Part shown: positions 46,879 through 55,726 of the stretch, piece after piece | Layout of the letters: each line of letters opens with the position of its first letter | Numbering within the stretch: position 1 is the first letter of the stretch | NCBI RefSeq assembly: GCF_900112495.1 | Contig: NZ_FOMA01000007.1 | Span: 1 to 64,000, forward strand | DNA length: 64,000 bases | Reading direction: 5' to 3' | Source of the DNA: Bacillus sp. OV322 | GTDB taxonomy: Bacteria > Bacillota > Bacilli > Bacillales > DSM-1321 | The notes under the pieces: generated by a model | Databases searched by the model: none | The model's input: the letters and a program-made list of their open reading frames with translations, nothing else | Told to the model about the DNA's origin: nothing | Position numbers and translations under genes: made by a program

Positions 46879-47109
46879 TTAATCTTCATCCTTTATATCG
46901 GGATCTTCAGGCAGCGGTTCGCTGTTCCACTCTGCCAGCTGTTTTTTATATTTCTCAAGCTGTTCAAAGTGTGTTTTAAATTGCTCTTTGTATACCAAAT
47001 GCTGTTCACCATCAAAAACGGTACGTATTTTGTTTTGATGAATCAGTTTTTCTATCATCACTTCTGTCATTGAAAGGTATTCTGCTGTTTCTTTGACGGT
47101 AAGATACAC
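46879..47109 (-). CDS. Excisionase-type HTH DNA-binding protein
   Basis: A 76-residue protein. The N-terminal half is an HTH_17 (MerR-like/excisionase) domain: YLTVKETAEYLSMTEVMIEK followed by LIHQNKIRTVFDGEQHLVYKE. The acidic tail (EPLPEDPDIKDED) is flexible. It starts at a GTG after AGGTGGG. No phage genes are near, so it is more likely a small chromosomal regulator than an excisionase. Confidence 0.75.
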   Translation of the reverse strand: MYLTVKETAEYLSMTEVMIEKLIHQNKIRTVFDGEQHLVYKEQFKTHFEQLEKYKKQLAEWNSEPLPEDPDIKDED

Positions 47110-47135
47110 TCTTTTCCCACCTTTTTGGTTTTTGC

Positions 47136-48155
47136 CTATGTTAATCTATCGTCTGTGACGTCAAGCATATCCAGTATGAACATAAAAATCGGGATACCTA
47201 TAATCAGCCCCCATGTTCCAAGGAAATGCTCCGAAAAGATGAGCACGATAAATGTAAAGAAAGTTGGAAGATTCGTTTTTGCCGACATGAACTTCGGATT
47301 AAGGATATAGCTTTCCAATGCATGCAGCACAATGATCATAATAATTACAGCAACGACTTTTGTAATCCCGCCGATGCTATAGGCAATGACCAAAAGCGGA
47401 ACAAGTGAAATCAGGACGCCGGCAACCGGCACAAGCCCAAGGAAAAAAATCATGAGGCCAAGCCCGATCAGCTGCGGAAATCCTAATATCCATAGAACAA
47501 TGGTTGAAACAATGGCATTTGTGGCAGCGATGATAAACTGCACTTCAATCACTTTGCCAAAGGAATTAACAAACTTGCTTCCAAAGTGCGCAATGTTAAT
47601 GAAGAAGTCACTAAATTTCCCATGCTTGAATTTAGTTGTAAAAGCGATAATTTTATTCTTCTCGAGCAGGAAGAACAAACTAAGCAAAATGGCTAAAAAG
47701 ATCTGCAAAGCCAGCTTCCCGATGTCGGATAGGTATATGTATAAAGCATTCACTTGCTTTTGTACGTCAAGAGGAGATTTAAGCCTGTTGATATTATCAA
47801 TGATCCATCTGATCGCTCTGATATCCGGAGGATGCTGATAAAAATGGAGCATCTGCTTAACAAGCTCCGTGATCTGCAAAGTAATGACCGGAAGATATTT
47901 ATATAGAACGATTCCAACCGTGGCGACAACAATAATATATAAGGTACTGATGACTAATTTAGGGCTTATATTGATAATTTTTTTTAAATGCCGTGTTATA
48001 AAGCTTTGCATCCTTCCCATAAGAAAGGTGAAAATGAACGTAAATAGAAGCAAATTCAGCATCTTGCCTATGCTAAATAAAAAAACCACCAGTATAAACA
48101 GCGTAATCAGCCTTGAAAATCCTTTACTTTGCAAATAATCTTTAACTGCACTCAT
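47136..48155 (-). CDS. AI-2E family transporter
   Basis: A 339-residue membrane protein with about seven to eight helices and a central extramembrane part (about 70-150). The C-terminal region GLGLMIFFLGLVPVAGVLIS and HALESYILNPKFMSAKTNLP matches the AI-2E/UPF0118 family. Members include Na+/H+ antiporters and putative AI-2 exporters, so the substrate is open. GGAGATAAAGTAG precedes the ATG. It is close to, but probably separate from, the small HTH gene. Confidence 0.9.
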   Translation of the reverse strand: MSAVKDYLQSKGFSRLITLFILVVFLFSIGKMLNLLLFTFIFTFLMGRMQSFITRHLKKIINISPKLVISTLYIIVVATVGIVLYKYLPVITLQITELVKQMLHFYQHPPDIRAIRWIIDNINRLKSPLDVQKQVNALYIYLSDIGKLALQIFLAILLSLFFLLEKNKIIAFTTKFKHGKFSDFFINIAHFGSKFVNSFGKVIEVQFIIAATNAIVSTIVLWILGFPQLIGLGLMIFFLGLVPVAGVLISLVPLLVIAYSIGGITKVVAVIIMIIVLHALESYILNPKFMSAKTNLPTFFTFIVLIFSEHFLGTWGLIIGIPIFMFILDMLDVTDDRLT

Positions 48156-48414
48156 TTTTCTACTTTATCTCCTTCTGACACATCACTTTTAAAAAATTCC
48201 CCTATTTACATCTTACACATAATCGGCCCTAAGCACTACATTAAGTATGAAAATTCATTCAAATTTTTTTTCAATGTTCAAAGAAAAAATGACCCAAAAA
48301 AATGTTGCCTGGTTTATTGCACCAAGGAGACTTGGTGCCTGTAAACGGATATAATGCATAAAAAAAAGAGATGCTCAAGAATCCGCTGATTGACGGAATT
48401 TAAAAGCCACTCTC

Positions 48415-49077
48415 TTAAAAGCTGAAATGATCTCCTGTTTTCCTTGTACCTGATTTCCTTGGAAATGAACTTGTACTCTTTTGGGATGCAGGCTTATATT
48501 TCTTCATGTGTCCGCGTTCGAGCACTTCTTTTAGATAGGGGCTGCCGCTCGGATTTTGCTGTTTAAGAAGCTCAAGCAGGTAGGTGATATCGTCGAGGGC
48601 CCTATGTGTCTGATGGTTTGCTATTTTATGGTATTGAAGCAGTGTCAGCAGCTTGCTGTTAAGAAATCCGTATTCCTTCCAAGGCACCCCTCTCATCGTA
48701 CAATGCCACTTCAATTCATTTATTTCAGGGTACATATGATATAGGAAGCTGCGGTCAAACGATGCATTATGGGCAAAAACCGTATCTGCCTTAGCAAACA
48801 AACCAGAAATTTCTTCATCATAAAAGCTTTTTCCTTCCACTGATTCAAAAGGAATTCCATGTATCTTATAGGCACTGCTGTAATTTTGTCTTGCAGAATA
48901 TGATAATGGCTCTCGTAAATACGAAGCCTCTTCGACTATATCTAGAACTTCACCGCTTTTTGCATCATACGAAAACAGCTTTAAGGCAAGCTCAATGATT
49001 TCATCGCTTTTAGGGCTTAAGCCGGTTGTTTCGACATCGACCACCAAACCAAGATTTTTTTGCAGTGTCAAATTCAT
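48415..49077 (-). CDS. DEDDh 3'-5' exonuclease (DnaQ-like)
   Basis: A protein of about 220 residues with the RNase-T/DnaQ exonuclease core. The acidic residues occur in VVDVETTGLSP, HNASFDRSFLYH and HRALDDITYLLELL, the DEDDh set. It may act in DNA repair or RNA trimming; it is not the main PolC exonuclease. A basic C-terminal tail (KKYKPASQKS) may bind nucleic acid. The start is uncertain among ATGs at 49080 and 49077 and a TTG at 49071. The frame remains open to 49125. Confidence 0.88.
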   Translation of the reverse strand: MNLTLQKNLGLVVDVETTGLSPKSDEIIELALKLFSYDAKSGEVLDIVEEASYLREPLSYSARQNYSSAYKIHGIPFESVEGKSFYDEEISGLFAKADTVFAHNASFDRSFLYHMYPEINELKWHCTMRGVPWKEYGFLNSKLLTLLQYHKIANHQTHRALDDITYLLELLKQQNPSGSPYLKEVLERGHMKKYKPASQKSTSSFPRKSGTRKTGDHFSF

Positions 49078-49222
49078 CATCCCTATTTCATAATATTTCA
49101 CGAGGCAGGCCGGCATGAATATCAAAGTTTATTCTACTATACTAAAATTCCCCGAATCATTTCTACTTTTTAGCCTAAAATTAATCTAATCACACATTTC
49201 CTATGCAATTATACCCAATGTA

Positions 49223-49252
49223 TTGACGGAGACATTCATTTTACTATACTAT
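49223..49252 (+). promoter_or_regulatory. Promoter of queT
   Basis: TTGACG (49223-49228), 18 bp, TACTAT (49247-49252). It would start transcription about 17 bp before the preQ1 aptamer. Confidence 0.65.
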
Positions 49253-49276
49253 TACACTTTGAGTGTTAATAAACTA

Positions 49277-49316
49277 ACGTGGTTCGTGACCCTCCCACGC
49301 AAAAAAACTAAGGAGA
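49277..49316 (+). ncRNA. preQ1 class I riboswitch
   Basis: Stem CGTGG (49278-49282) with CCACG (49295-49299) encloses the loop TTCGTGACCCTC, followed by the A-rich tail CAAAAAAACTAAGGAG. This is the compact H-type pseudoknot of preQ1-I aptamers (compare GGTTCTAGCTACACCCTC...AAAAAACTAA). The tail ACTAAGGAG includes the ribosome binding site of queT, so ligand binding should hide it and reduce translation. Confidence 0.92.
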
Positions 49317-49326
49317 ATACGAGATT

Positions 49327-49818
49327 ATGAACATTAAGCCCCTGGTCGCCAACAGCATCCTGGCTGCCTTGTATATTGTTGTCTCCCTGGCCATTGCGCC
49401 TTTTGGATATGGCAACATCCAACTCCGCATTTCCGAGATGTTTAATCATCTTGTGGTGTTCAATAAGAAGTTCTTCCCGGGGATCATCCTGGGTGTTATC
49501 ATAACCGATTTCTTTTCACCGACGGCGGCCTATGATTTAATCTTTGGAGTCGGGCAATCCGTGATAAGTTTGCTTATTGCGATACTGACTGCACGGTTTG
49601 TTAAAAATGTTCTGCTCCGCATGTTTATAAATACCATTGTTTTCACGATTACAATGTTCCTTATAGCACTGGAGCTTCACCTGGCCATTGGCCTGCCGTT
49701 CCTGCTGACCTGGCTGACAACTGCTGCCGGAGAATTTGCAGTCATGCTGGCGGGTATACCCGTTATGCTCTCGCTTAATATGAAGGTGAATTTTAATAAG
49801 CTTATTGAGCGCAAATAA
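49327..49818 (+). CDS. queT: Queuosine precursor transporter QueT
   Basis: A 163-residue membrane protein with five to six helices, of the QueT/DUF988 family. The family is the S component of ECF transporters for queuosine precursors such as preQ1. GYGNIQLRISEMFNHLVVF and DFFSPTAAYDLIFGVGQS are conserved stretches. The preQ1 riboswitch just upstream supports the role. Confidence 0.93.
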   Translation: MNIKPLVANSILAALYIVVSLAIAPFGYGNIQLRISEMFNHLVVFNKKFFPGIILGVIITDFFSPTAAYDLIFGVGQSVISLLIAILTARFVKNVLLRMFINTIVFTITMFLIALELHLAIGLPFLLTWLTTAAGEFAVMLAGIPVMLSLNMKVNFNKLIERK

Positions 49819-49847
49819 GCAGAAGCGCGTTCAGTGATAATCATGAT

Positions 49848-49882
49848 AAAGAAGCAGGAATCAAAATGATTCCTGCTTCTTT
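49848..49882. terminator. Bidirectional terminator after queT
   Basis: AAAGAAGCAGGAATCA and TGATTCCTGCTTCTTT form a perfect 16-bp stem with an AAA loop, lying between two convergent genes. Confidence 0.95.
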
Positions 49883-49887
49883 GTTCA

Positions 49888-52800
49888 TTATTTCCATTTA
49901 CTGAACCAGTTTTTTATCTTCATTTTATTTTTATCAAGAAGTTCTTTCGAGGTTGTATGTTCCCTTTGCTTTTTCCATTCTAAAAAACTCGCTGCAGCTA
50001 TCATCAAAATACCGCCAATAATCAGATACAGCCACCACGGGAGATTGCCCCACATAGACTTTGTATTCATATATACATTGAATAAAAGAACCGCTCCCCC
50101 TGACAAAAAATACGATTTATACTTCATGAAAAATCCGGTTAAAATGGATGCAAGAGAAATGACTCCAATTACAATGGCATCATTTACTGTATTGCCCGCA
50201 ATACTGTCTGACACCAAAATCAAAAAGACGAATGCAACAATCAGCAGCTCAATAAGCTGCGAGGTTTTTCCATAGTTGAATATCTTCCTGAGCAGAATCG
50301 AGGAAATCACCATGACGGGTATTAACAATACTTCCATGGATAGTATCTCAGGAACAGGTATTTGTTTCATCACAAGGTAATAAGGATAAAGGCTTGCAAT
50401 AAATAATGCCGCCATATAAATTTTTCTTTCCATTTGTCCTTCTGTCCACATTCTGATAATCCCAAAGTAAGCCGCTATCAGACAAGCTACTAGAATTTCC
50501 AAGGTGGTGTGGCGGAACACGGATGATACTAGTCTAACCTGAAGGCTCAACAAAAACAGCCATCCAAATATACGGTACGCATCAACAAATGTTTTTGATG
50601 CTTCTCTTTTTATCACTCCCTTAAAGCGGCTTCTGCTCAAAAGCAGCATGATTGCCGTTAAGCTTAAAGTAAGGCCAATCGCCCCGCTGACCGGCAAGCT
50701 GCTGGCATAATTCGAAAAGAATATAAAAGCCAGCAATAAAGGAAGCGAAGCAAGGTTTTCCCACTTTCTCTTCATCAGGAGATACAGCGTAAAGGCCAGA
50801 AAAACAGCTGCCCCCCCTGTCCAGAGAACTTTCATCTTCTGTGGAAAGCCTGCTGTATAAGATTCCATGATGTACGCTGCATTTGTCAATAACAGGAATG
50901 GAATTAAATACCATTCAATTATATACTTCCACGTTTTAAACATAAACCATAAAACTATAATGATTGCCGCTGTAACGGACATTGTAACCGAAGTAAAATA
51001 ATCCATGTTTTGAAGATCCCTGAAAAATAAACATACCTGCAAGTAAAGGGCTGCAAATCCCACATACGCAAAAATATACCTTTCGCGAATGATAACTGTT
51101 CTTGCTGCACACAACGGGTAAAGCACGAGTACAAACAGATATAAAAACGGTGAGGCATCAGTCATAATTATCATCAGGCATCCTGCAGGAATAGCTGCTA
51201 GATTGAGGAGATGGCTGTACCAGAAGAAATACAGCTTTCCGCTTCTTGAATACCTGCCAGCAAACTCACTGATAAGATAAAAAACCAATGGAGCTGCAAG
51301 GCAGCATGCAATTATGTAATTCTGATTTTTGAAGTCAAGGGCGTCCAATATATATCCGTAGGCCCCGGATCCCGTAAATAAAACAGCAAGCCATAGATAG
51401 TGCTTTTGGTATTGATGGACGGATAAAATATTTATCATAGTTGCGGCAAGCATTAAACCTGCAGAGCCATACGGATTTAAGCCATCTGCATAAATCAAAA
51501 GATGCGAGATGAACGAAAGAACTTGCCCGCTGATAAAAAATACCGAAAAATAGCCGCTGTATGATTTTCTCAGCAAAAACCCTGCGCTAATGGCTATTAA
51601 GGCACTCATCATTAAATGAATACTAGGAGAAATATGAACATCATACCACCCGATTCTTTCTGTTAAGAACAAAAAAGACAGCAGCAAGGACAAACATGCG
51701 CTTATCGGAAAACCATATCGGCATACTTCACGCGCTGATTTTGTCTCTTCCTTTCCATAGGCAATAAAGAATAGTGCAGAAATCACTAAAAGGAACAGAC
51801 AAGCTGTTAGCCACTCTTCACCTGCCACTTTTGCCAAAGTGAGCAGGAAAATGAGGCTTCCTTCAATATATAAGGTACTTTCCCTGAATAAACGCCATCT
51901 ATTACTTGTATTAAACAGATAGCCGCCAGCAAATAAGACTGCTGAAAAGGCAAACATCATAGTCAATGTTTCTGAAATAGTAAAGTGATTAGCCATAGCC
52001 AAATCATAGAGTGCAAGATTAATAAGCACCGCTACCGGATAAGTGAACACTTTGTTTGCCGTTAAAAGCGCAATTGAAACAAACTGTGCCATCATGATAA
52101 AGAGTGCAATTGCCATTTGAGCATAGTTTTCTTGATAAAAAAGACCATTCATATAGATGAAAACCAATGCTGATGCAATCATGCTTGTGTAAAGAAAATC
52201 TGTTGATAAAGGATGCTTGATCCTTGAAAGCAGCAGCCAAATTACTGAAAAAATGACTGGCAGCAGCCCAATTGCAACAATGTCTGCCTGTTCAAGGAAA
52301 GACGTGTAAACTAAGTGGAAATATCCATAGCTAAATAGTGCACTGAAAACATAACCATAATATTTGCCTTTGTGTTTCAAAGATAATATTAAGAATACGA
52401 GTGAAGATAATAGTACAGCCAGGGAATACAGCCAATTGCCTTCAAATAAAGTTAAGATTACAAAGGTTTCAGCTATAATCTTAAATTGGATAAATTGAAA
52501 TATATATGAACGGTATATTTGCAGGACTTTTCTTGTTTTAAGACTACTCACATTCCACACCAGGAGCAGATTGAATACTGCTAATAGGAGAAATAGCATC
52601 TCCTTCGAAGGTGTAATGAAGGATAATCCAAAATAACTTGTTGCTGCAAATGTCGCAAGCGAAATAAAAATAAACACTCTCGACTTAAAAAAAGCAGCGA
52701 TTTTATAGTAGATAAACAAACATACCAGACCGCCCATAAATCCAAGAAGCCCTCTTCCTTCTCCCTGAAGCGATAAGTACTCTCCGAAAATTTTATAATA

Positions 52801-53469
52801 GGAAGCTGACAATATAGAGATTGGGATAAACATCCCGGCTAATGTCAAAAACGCAAAAGCAGTTTGTCTGATTTTCAGCTTTGCAGAGATAAATGCCATA
52901 ACAGCAAAGAAAACTGATACCAGACTTATAAGTGAAACCTTAAGAACAGAATTTAAAGCCCCCCATGTGGAAGTGGCCAAAATAAGCCCGCCAAATAGAA
53001 GAAAAACCACTCCAGCAATCAATACTGCTGCAATGTTTCTTTCCCTGATTTGCTCGGCCGTTTTTGCAGGCTTAGCCGTTGTCTGCTTGCTGAGAGTATT
53101 AGAATCAGGTACTGCTGTTTGATTCTTCTCCTTTTCGCTTATTTCCGGATATTTCCGGGTTTCTGCCGCGACATTTACCTGCGGCTGTTCCGCCGGAGTT
53201 TTGGCGGACAGACTGACGGGCTGTTCCCCGGCAGAACGATTTGTTTCAATGCTGCTTGCAGGAACATCCTCACTAAAGTTTTCGGGCTTCTCGCTGACTT
53301 CCTGCATCGACTGATGAAGCACCTGATTATAGTGCCTTTCATATGCGCTGCCGATTCTTATGTAATCTGTTTTAGGGATAAGTCTTTTTTCCCTGAGAAT
53401 ATCCAGTTCTTTATGAAACACTTCTCTTTTCTCGGCTAATGAAATTTTCGATCTTGATAAATCGCTCAT
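49888..53469 (-). CDS. Giant multi-spanning membrane protein
   Basis: A 1193-residue protein. Residues 1-140 are soluble: first a helical KREVFHKELDILREKRLIPK part, then a disordered Ser/Glu/Pro-rich linker. Beyond that come about 30 or more transmembrane helices in near-continuous arrays (about 145-1165), ending in a short basic tail (KNKMKIKNWFSKWK). It has no ATPase or catalytic motif. It resembles the SCO7/12-repeat / DUF2157-DUF2339-like giant membrane proteins of Bacillus by layout, but I could not name the family. AGGTGAAAGGGGTCCTCC precedes the ATG. Confidence 0.8.
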   Translation of the reverse strand: MSDLSRSKISLAEKREVFHKELDILREKRLIPKTDYIRIGSAYERHYNQVLHQSMQEVSEKPENFSEDVPASSIETNRSAGEQPVSLSAKTPAEQPQVNVAAETRKYPEISEKEKNQTAVPDSNTLSKQTTAKPAKTAEQIRERNIAAVLIAGVVFLLFGGLILATSTWGALNSVLKVSLISLVSVFFAVMAFISAKLKIRQTAFAFLTLAGMFIPISILSASYYKIFGEYLSLQGEGRGLLGFMGGLVCLFIYYKIAAFFKSRVFIFISLATFAATSYFGLSFITPSKEMLFLLLAVFNLLLVWNVSSLKTRKVLQIYRSYIFQFIQFKIIAETFVILTLFEGNWLYSLAVLLSSLVFLILSLKHKGKYYGYVFSALFSYGYFHLVYTSFLEQADIVAIGLLPVIFSVIWLLLSRIKHPLSTDFLYTSMIASALVFIYMNGLFYQENYAQMAIALFIMMAQFVSIALLTANKVFTYPVAVLINLALYDLAMANHFTISETLTMMFAFSAVLFAGGYLFNTSNRWRLFRESTLYIEGSLIFLLTLAKVAGEEWLTACLFLLVISALFFIAYGKEETKSAREVCRYGFPISACLSLLLSFLFLTERIGWYDVHISPSIHLMMSALIAISAGFLLRKSYSGYFSVFFISGQVLSFISHLLIYADGLNPYGSAGLMLAATMINILSVHQYQKHYLWLAVLFTGSGAYGYILDALDFKNQNYIIACCLAAPLVFYLISEFAGRYSRSGKLYFFWYSHLLNLAAIPAGCLMIIMTDASPFLYLFVLVLYPLCAARTVIIRERYIFAYVGFAALYLQVCLFFRDLQNMDYFTSVTMSVTAAIIIVLWFMFKTWKYIIEWYLIPFLLLTNAAYIMESYTAGFPQKMKVLWTGGAAVFLAFTLYLLMKRKWENLASLPLLLAFIFFSNYASSLPVSGAIGLTLSLTAIMLLLSRSRFKGVIKREASKTFVDAYRIFGWLFLLSLQVRLVSSVFRHTTLEILVACLIAAYFGIIRMWTEGQMERKIYMAALFIASLYPYYLVMKQIPVPEILSMEVLLIPVMVISSILLRKIFNYGKTSQLIELLIVAFVFLILVSDSIAGNTVNDAIVIGVISLASILTGFFMKYKSYFLSGGAVLLFNVYMNTKSMWGNLPWWLYLIIGGILMIAAASFLEWKKQREHTTSKELLDKNKMKIKNWFSKWK

Positions 53470-53642
53470 GGAGGACCCCTTTCACCTGCAAATTAATGGA
53501 AGAAATTCAGTGCTTTAATTCTACCATATCAAATCATAATGATGTGAGGGATTTCTGTATCTAAGAAACCCCATACTCACTTGCGGCTAATTAGGCTTAC
53601 TTCATTTTATCTCCATCAAGAAAGATTTAGAATCTAAAGGTA

Positions 53643-53846
53643 TTACTGATTTGCAGGACTTGGCGGGATATTCATTTCAATTTGTCTTTGTGTGTCAATG
53701 GGTGTTCTATTTGGAACCTGGCTTGGATAGTTTACATCATTAGGGACGTTTTGTTTGCCTCCATCATTGTCATCAACCCCCTTGTTTTGGCTGCATCCTC
53801 CTGCAGCTATTATTAACATACACACGCCCAGTAACTTTCTCTTCAT
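53643..53846 (-). CDS. Small lipoprotein
   Basis: A 67-residue protein with a lipoprotein signal (MKRKLLGVCMLIIAAGGC; Cys near residue 18). The rest is hydrophilic and rich in Asn, Pro and Asp (NVPNDVNYPSQVPNRTPID). The layout recalls small spore-cortex or germination lipoproteins, but no family is certain. The ATG at 53846 was chosen; a GTG four codons earlier sits too close to AAAGGA. Confidence 0.6.
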   Translation of the reverse strand: MKRKLLGVCMLIIAAGGCSQNKGVDDNDGGKQNVPNDVNYPSQVPNRTPIDTQRQIEMNIPPSPANQ

Positions 53847-53949
53847 TCCTTCACTCACTCCTTTCTAAAAAGCCCATTTATCCGTTTATTATCGTCTCCA
53901 AAGTTATTCTTTATTATCATTCCGTAAAAGTCATTATCGGGTAATTAGG

Positions 53950-53982
53950 CAAAAAAAAGAGCCCAGCCAAAAGGCGGGCAAA
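53950..53982 (-). terminator. Terminator of the GerPA/PF-like gene
   Basis: On the minus strand GCCCGCC, TTTT and GGCTGGGC form a GC-rich hairpin followed by TCTTTTTTTT. Confidence 0.75.
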
Positions 53983-53994
53983 CTGTAACTGTTT

Positions 53995-54204
53995 TTAGCA
54001 TGCTGATGGCTGGTCAACGACGCTCGAATTTTCTCCATTTGCAATGCTGAAGAGATTATTGTTGGTGATAAAGCTCCCAGAGTTTCCTGAGCCGGAGCCA
54101 TGAAAATTTTTGGAAGTGGATTTGGGTGAATTGTTAATCGAGTTCCCGAATTGAACGATTGCTGTACCGCCAACGTTAATAATCTGAATAGGCATATTGC
54201 ACAT
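53995..54204 (-). CDS. GerPA/GerPF family spore germination protein
   Basis: A 69-residue protein whose segments IQIINVGGTAIVQFGNS, SPKSTSKNFHGSGSGNSG and SFITNNNLFSIANG fit the gerPA/gerPF family, which helps germinants pass the spore coat. The usual gerP genes are not adjacent, so this is an orphan copy. The ATG at 54204 lies eight bases after GAAGGAAG; MPIQIINVGG (54195) could be the alternative. Confidence 0.78.
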   Translation of the reverse strand: MCNMPIQIINVGGTAIVQFGNSINNSPKSTSKNFHGSGSGNSGSFITNNNLFSIANGENSSVVDQPSAC

Positions 54205-54283
54205 ATAAGTCACTTCCTTCGATGTATGTGCGGGTTAATGTAGGGTATGCTTTTGGTACAGTTTTGGGAACATGAGGATCATA

Positions 54284-54350
54284 TTGACATACATTAAACA
54301 TAGTTATAAAATATTTGCTATATAATAAACAAATTTATCTTTTGTTTATT
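54284..54350 (+). promoter_or_regulatory. Promoter with inverted repeat upstream of the DUF2087 regulator
   Basis: TTGACA (54284-54289), 17 bp, TAAAAT (54307-54312). Just after the expected start lies AATAAACAAA-N7-TTTGTTTATT (54324-54350), a perfect 10-bp inverted repeat, a good candidate operator for the regulator encoded 22 bp further on. Confidence 0.65.
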
Positions 54351-54372
54351 TAACTTTAAAGAAGGTGTTGTC

Positions 54373-55128
54373 TTGGAATTATCCGATTTATTTTGGAACG
54401 CTTCGCTGCAAGAGCTTAAGCAGGGGTATATCCTAAAAAGCGGTTCATATATTTGCCTGTTATGCGGCGAAAGGATTGAAAATGGAGTCATATATCAGCA
54501 CGAAAGCATTTTTTATGAAGCGCAAAGATATATGCGTGTTCATATCGAGATGGAACATGGTTCGGTTTTCAATTACTTAATACATCTTGATAAGAAGCTG
54601 ACAGGGCTGACAGATCACCAAAATCATTTGCTCGGCCTTTTTTATCAGGGGAAAAATGATAAAGATATTCAGCAAGAAGCCGGCATTGGAAGTACATCGA
54701 CAATCCGGCATCACCGTTTTGCCCTAAAGGAAAAGGAACGCCAGGCAAAAATATTTCTGGCAATGATGGAATTGCTGAAAGAAAAAGACCAGCATGCACC
54801 TGCTTTTGTCTCCCCCCACAAAACGGCGAAAATGATTGATAGCAGGTACGATATTACACAAGAAGAACAAGCTGATATTATCAGCAAATTCTTTCCTGAT
54901 GGAACGGACGGGAGATTAAAAAGGTTCCCTCCCAAGGAAAAGCAGCGTCTAGCCGTTTTGCGGGAAATCGCGAACAGGCTTGAAGCGGAAAAGGTATATG
55001 ATGAAAGGAATTTAAATCAAATTCTCAAGGAAATGTTTGATGATTATGCAACAATCAGAAGATACCTGATTGAATATGGATTTATTGACCGCCATCCTGA
55101 TGGAAGCGAATATTGGCTGAAAAAGTAG
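54373..55128 (+). CDS. DUF2087 domain transcriptional regulator
   Basis: A 251-residue protein. Residues 25-70 contain CLLCGERI and two His (a possible zinc site). A LuxR-like HTH follows (LTDHQNHLLGLFYQGKNDKD to STIRHHRFALKEKE). The C-terminal DUF2087 domain is clear: FFPDGTDGRLKRFPPKEKQR, LNQILKEMFDDYATIRRYLI, DRHPDGSEYWLKK. Regulators with DUF2087 are common in Bacillaceae, but ligands are unknown. It starts at a TTG after GAAGGTG. Confidence 0.85.
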   Translation: MELSDLFWNASLQELKQGYILKSGSYICLLCGERIENGVIYQHESIFYEAQRYMRVHIEMEHGSVFNYLIHLDKKLTGLTDHQNHLLGLFYQGKNDKDIQQEAGIGSTSTIRHHRFALKEKERQAKIFLAMMELLKEKDQHAPAFVSPHKTAKMIDSRYDITQEEQADIISKFFPDGTDGRLKRFPPKEKQRLAVLREIANRLEAEKVYDERNLNQILKEMFDDYATIRRYLIEYGFIDRHPDGSEYWLKK

Positions 55129-55244
55129 TCTGACTTCCGGATGGTACTTGCCCTTTACCTACTGGGAGTACCCTCTCTCGAAACATTAAATCACGGTTAT
55201 ACTTCCGGTTAATGCCGGTTAAGAAGAGTACAGGAGGAAAAAGT

Positions 55245-55586
55245 ATGGACCGCAAAAAGGAACTGAAACAGCAGTATAAAGAAATAACCATCGAAGCCGG
55301 TGTATACCAAATTAAGAACACCGGAAACCAGAAAATTTTTGTTGGCAGCACCCGCAATTTAAAAACTCTTAATGGTGTTTTATTCAGTCTCGAAAATGGC
55401 GTGAACTTCAATAAAAAACTGCAGGCAGAATGGAAGGAATTCGGCAAGAATGCCTTCACAATTGAGGTGCTGGAGGTATTGAAAAAGAAAGACGTCCCTT
55501 ATTATAACGAGAAGGAAGCACTGGGTGATCTTGAGAAGAAATGGCTGGAAAAGCTGCAGCCATTCGGTGAACGGGGTTACAATTAA
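55245..55586 (+). CDS. GIY-YIG nuclease family protein
   Basis: A 113-residue single-domain protein. GVYQIKNTGNQKIFVGSTRN is the GIY-YIG core, here GVY...FVG, with the Arg in STRN, and a Glu in the last third. Members such as UvrC-like or homing nucleases cut DNA; this stand-alone form has no known target. The ATG follows AGGAGG by seven bases; the ORF opens 11 codons earlier. It lies downstream of the DUF2087 gene with a gap of 116 bp. Confidence 0.85.
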   Translation: MDRKKELKQQYKEITIEAGVYQIKNTGNQKIFVGSTRNLKTLNGVLFSLENGVNFNKKLQAEWKEFGKNAFTIEVLEVLKKKDVPYYNEKEALGDLEKKWLEKLQPFGERGYN

Positions 55587-55680
55587 AATATGATAATGAG
55601 TATATGAAATACCCGTACACTGCAGATTAAATTTCAATGATAAAGTGAAATGTTTTTTATTCCCATACAATTTGCTGCAG

Positions 55681-55718
55681 CAAAAGAGGCGTCTGGCCAA
55701 GGGCCAGCGCCTTTTTAA
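55681..55718. terminator. Terminator between the GIY-YIG gene and the SDR gene
   Basis: AAAGAGGCGTCTGGCC and GGGCCAGCGCCTTTTT form a long stem with A and T flanks on the two strands. Confidence 0.85.
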
Positions 55719-55726
55719 ATCATGAT

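Noticed and set aside
46879-47109. Prophage excisionase
   Set aside because: The HTH type fits, but no integrase, attachment site or phage gene is near.
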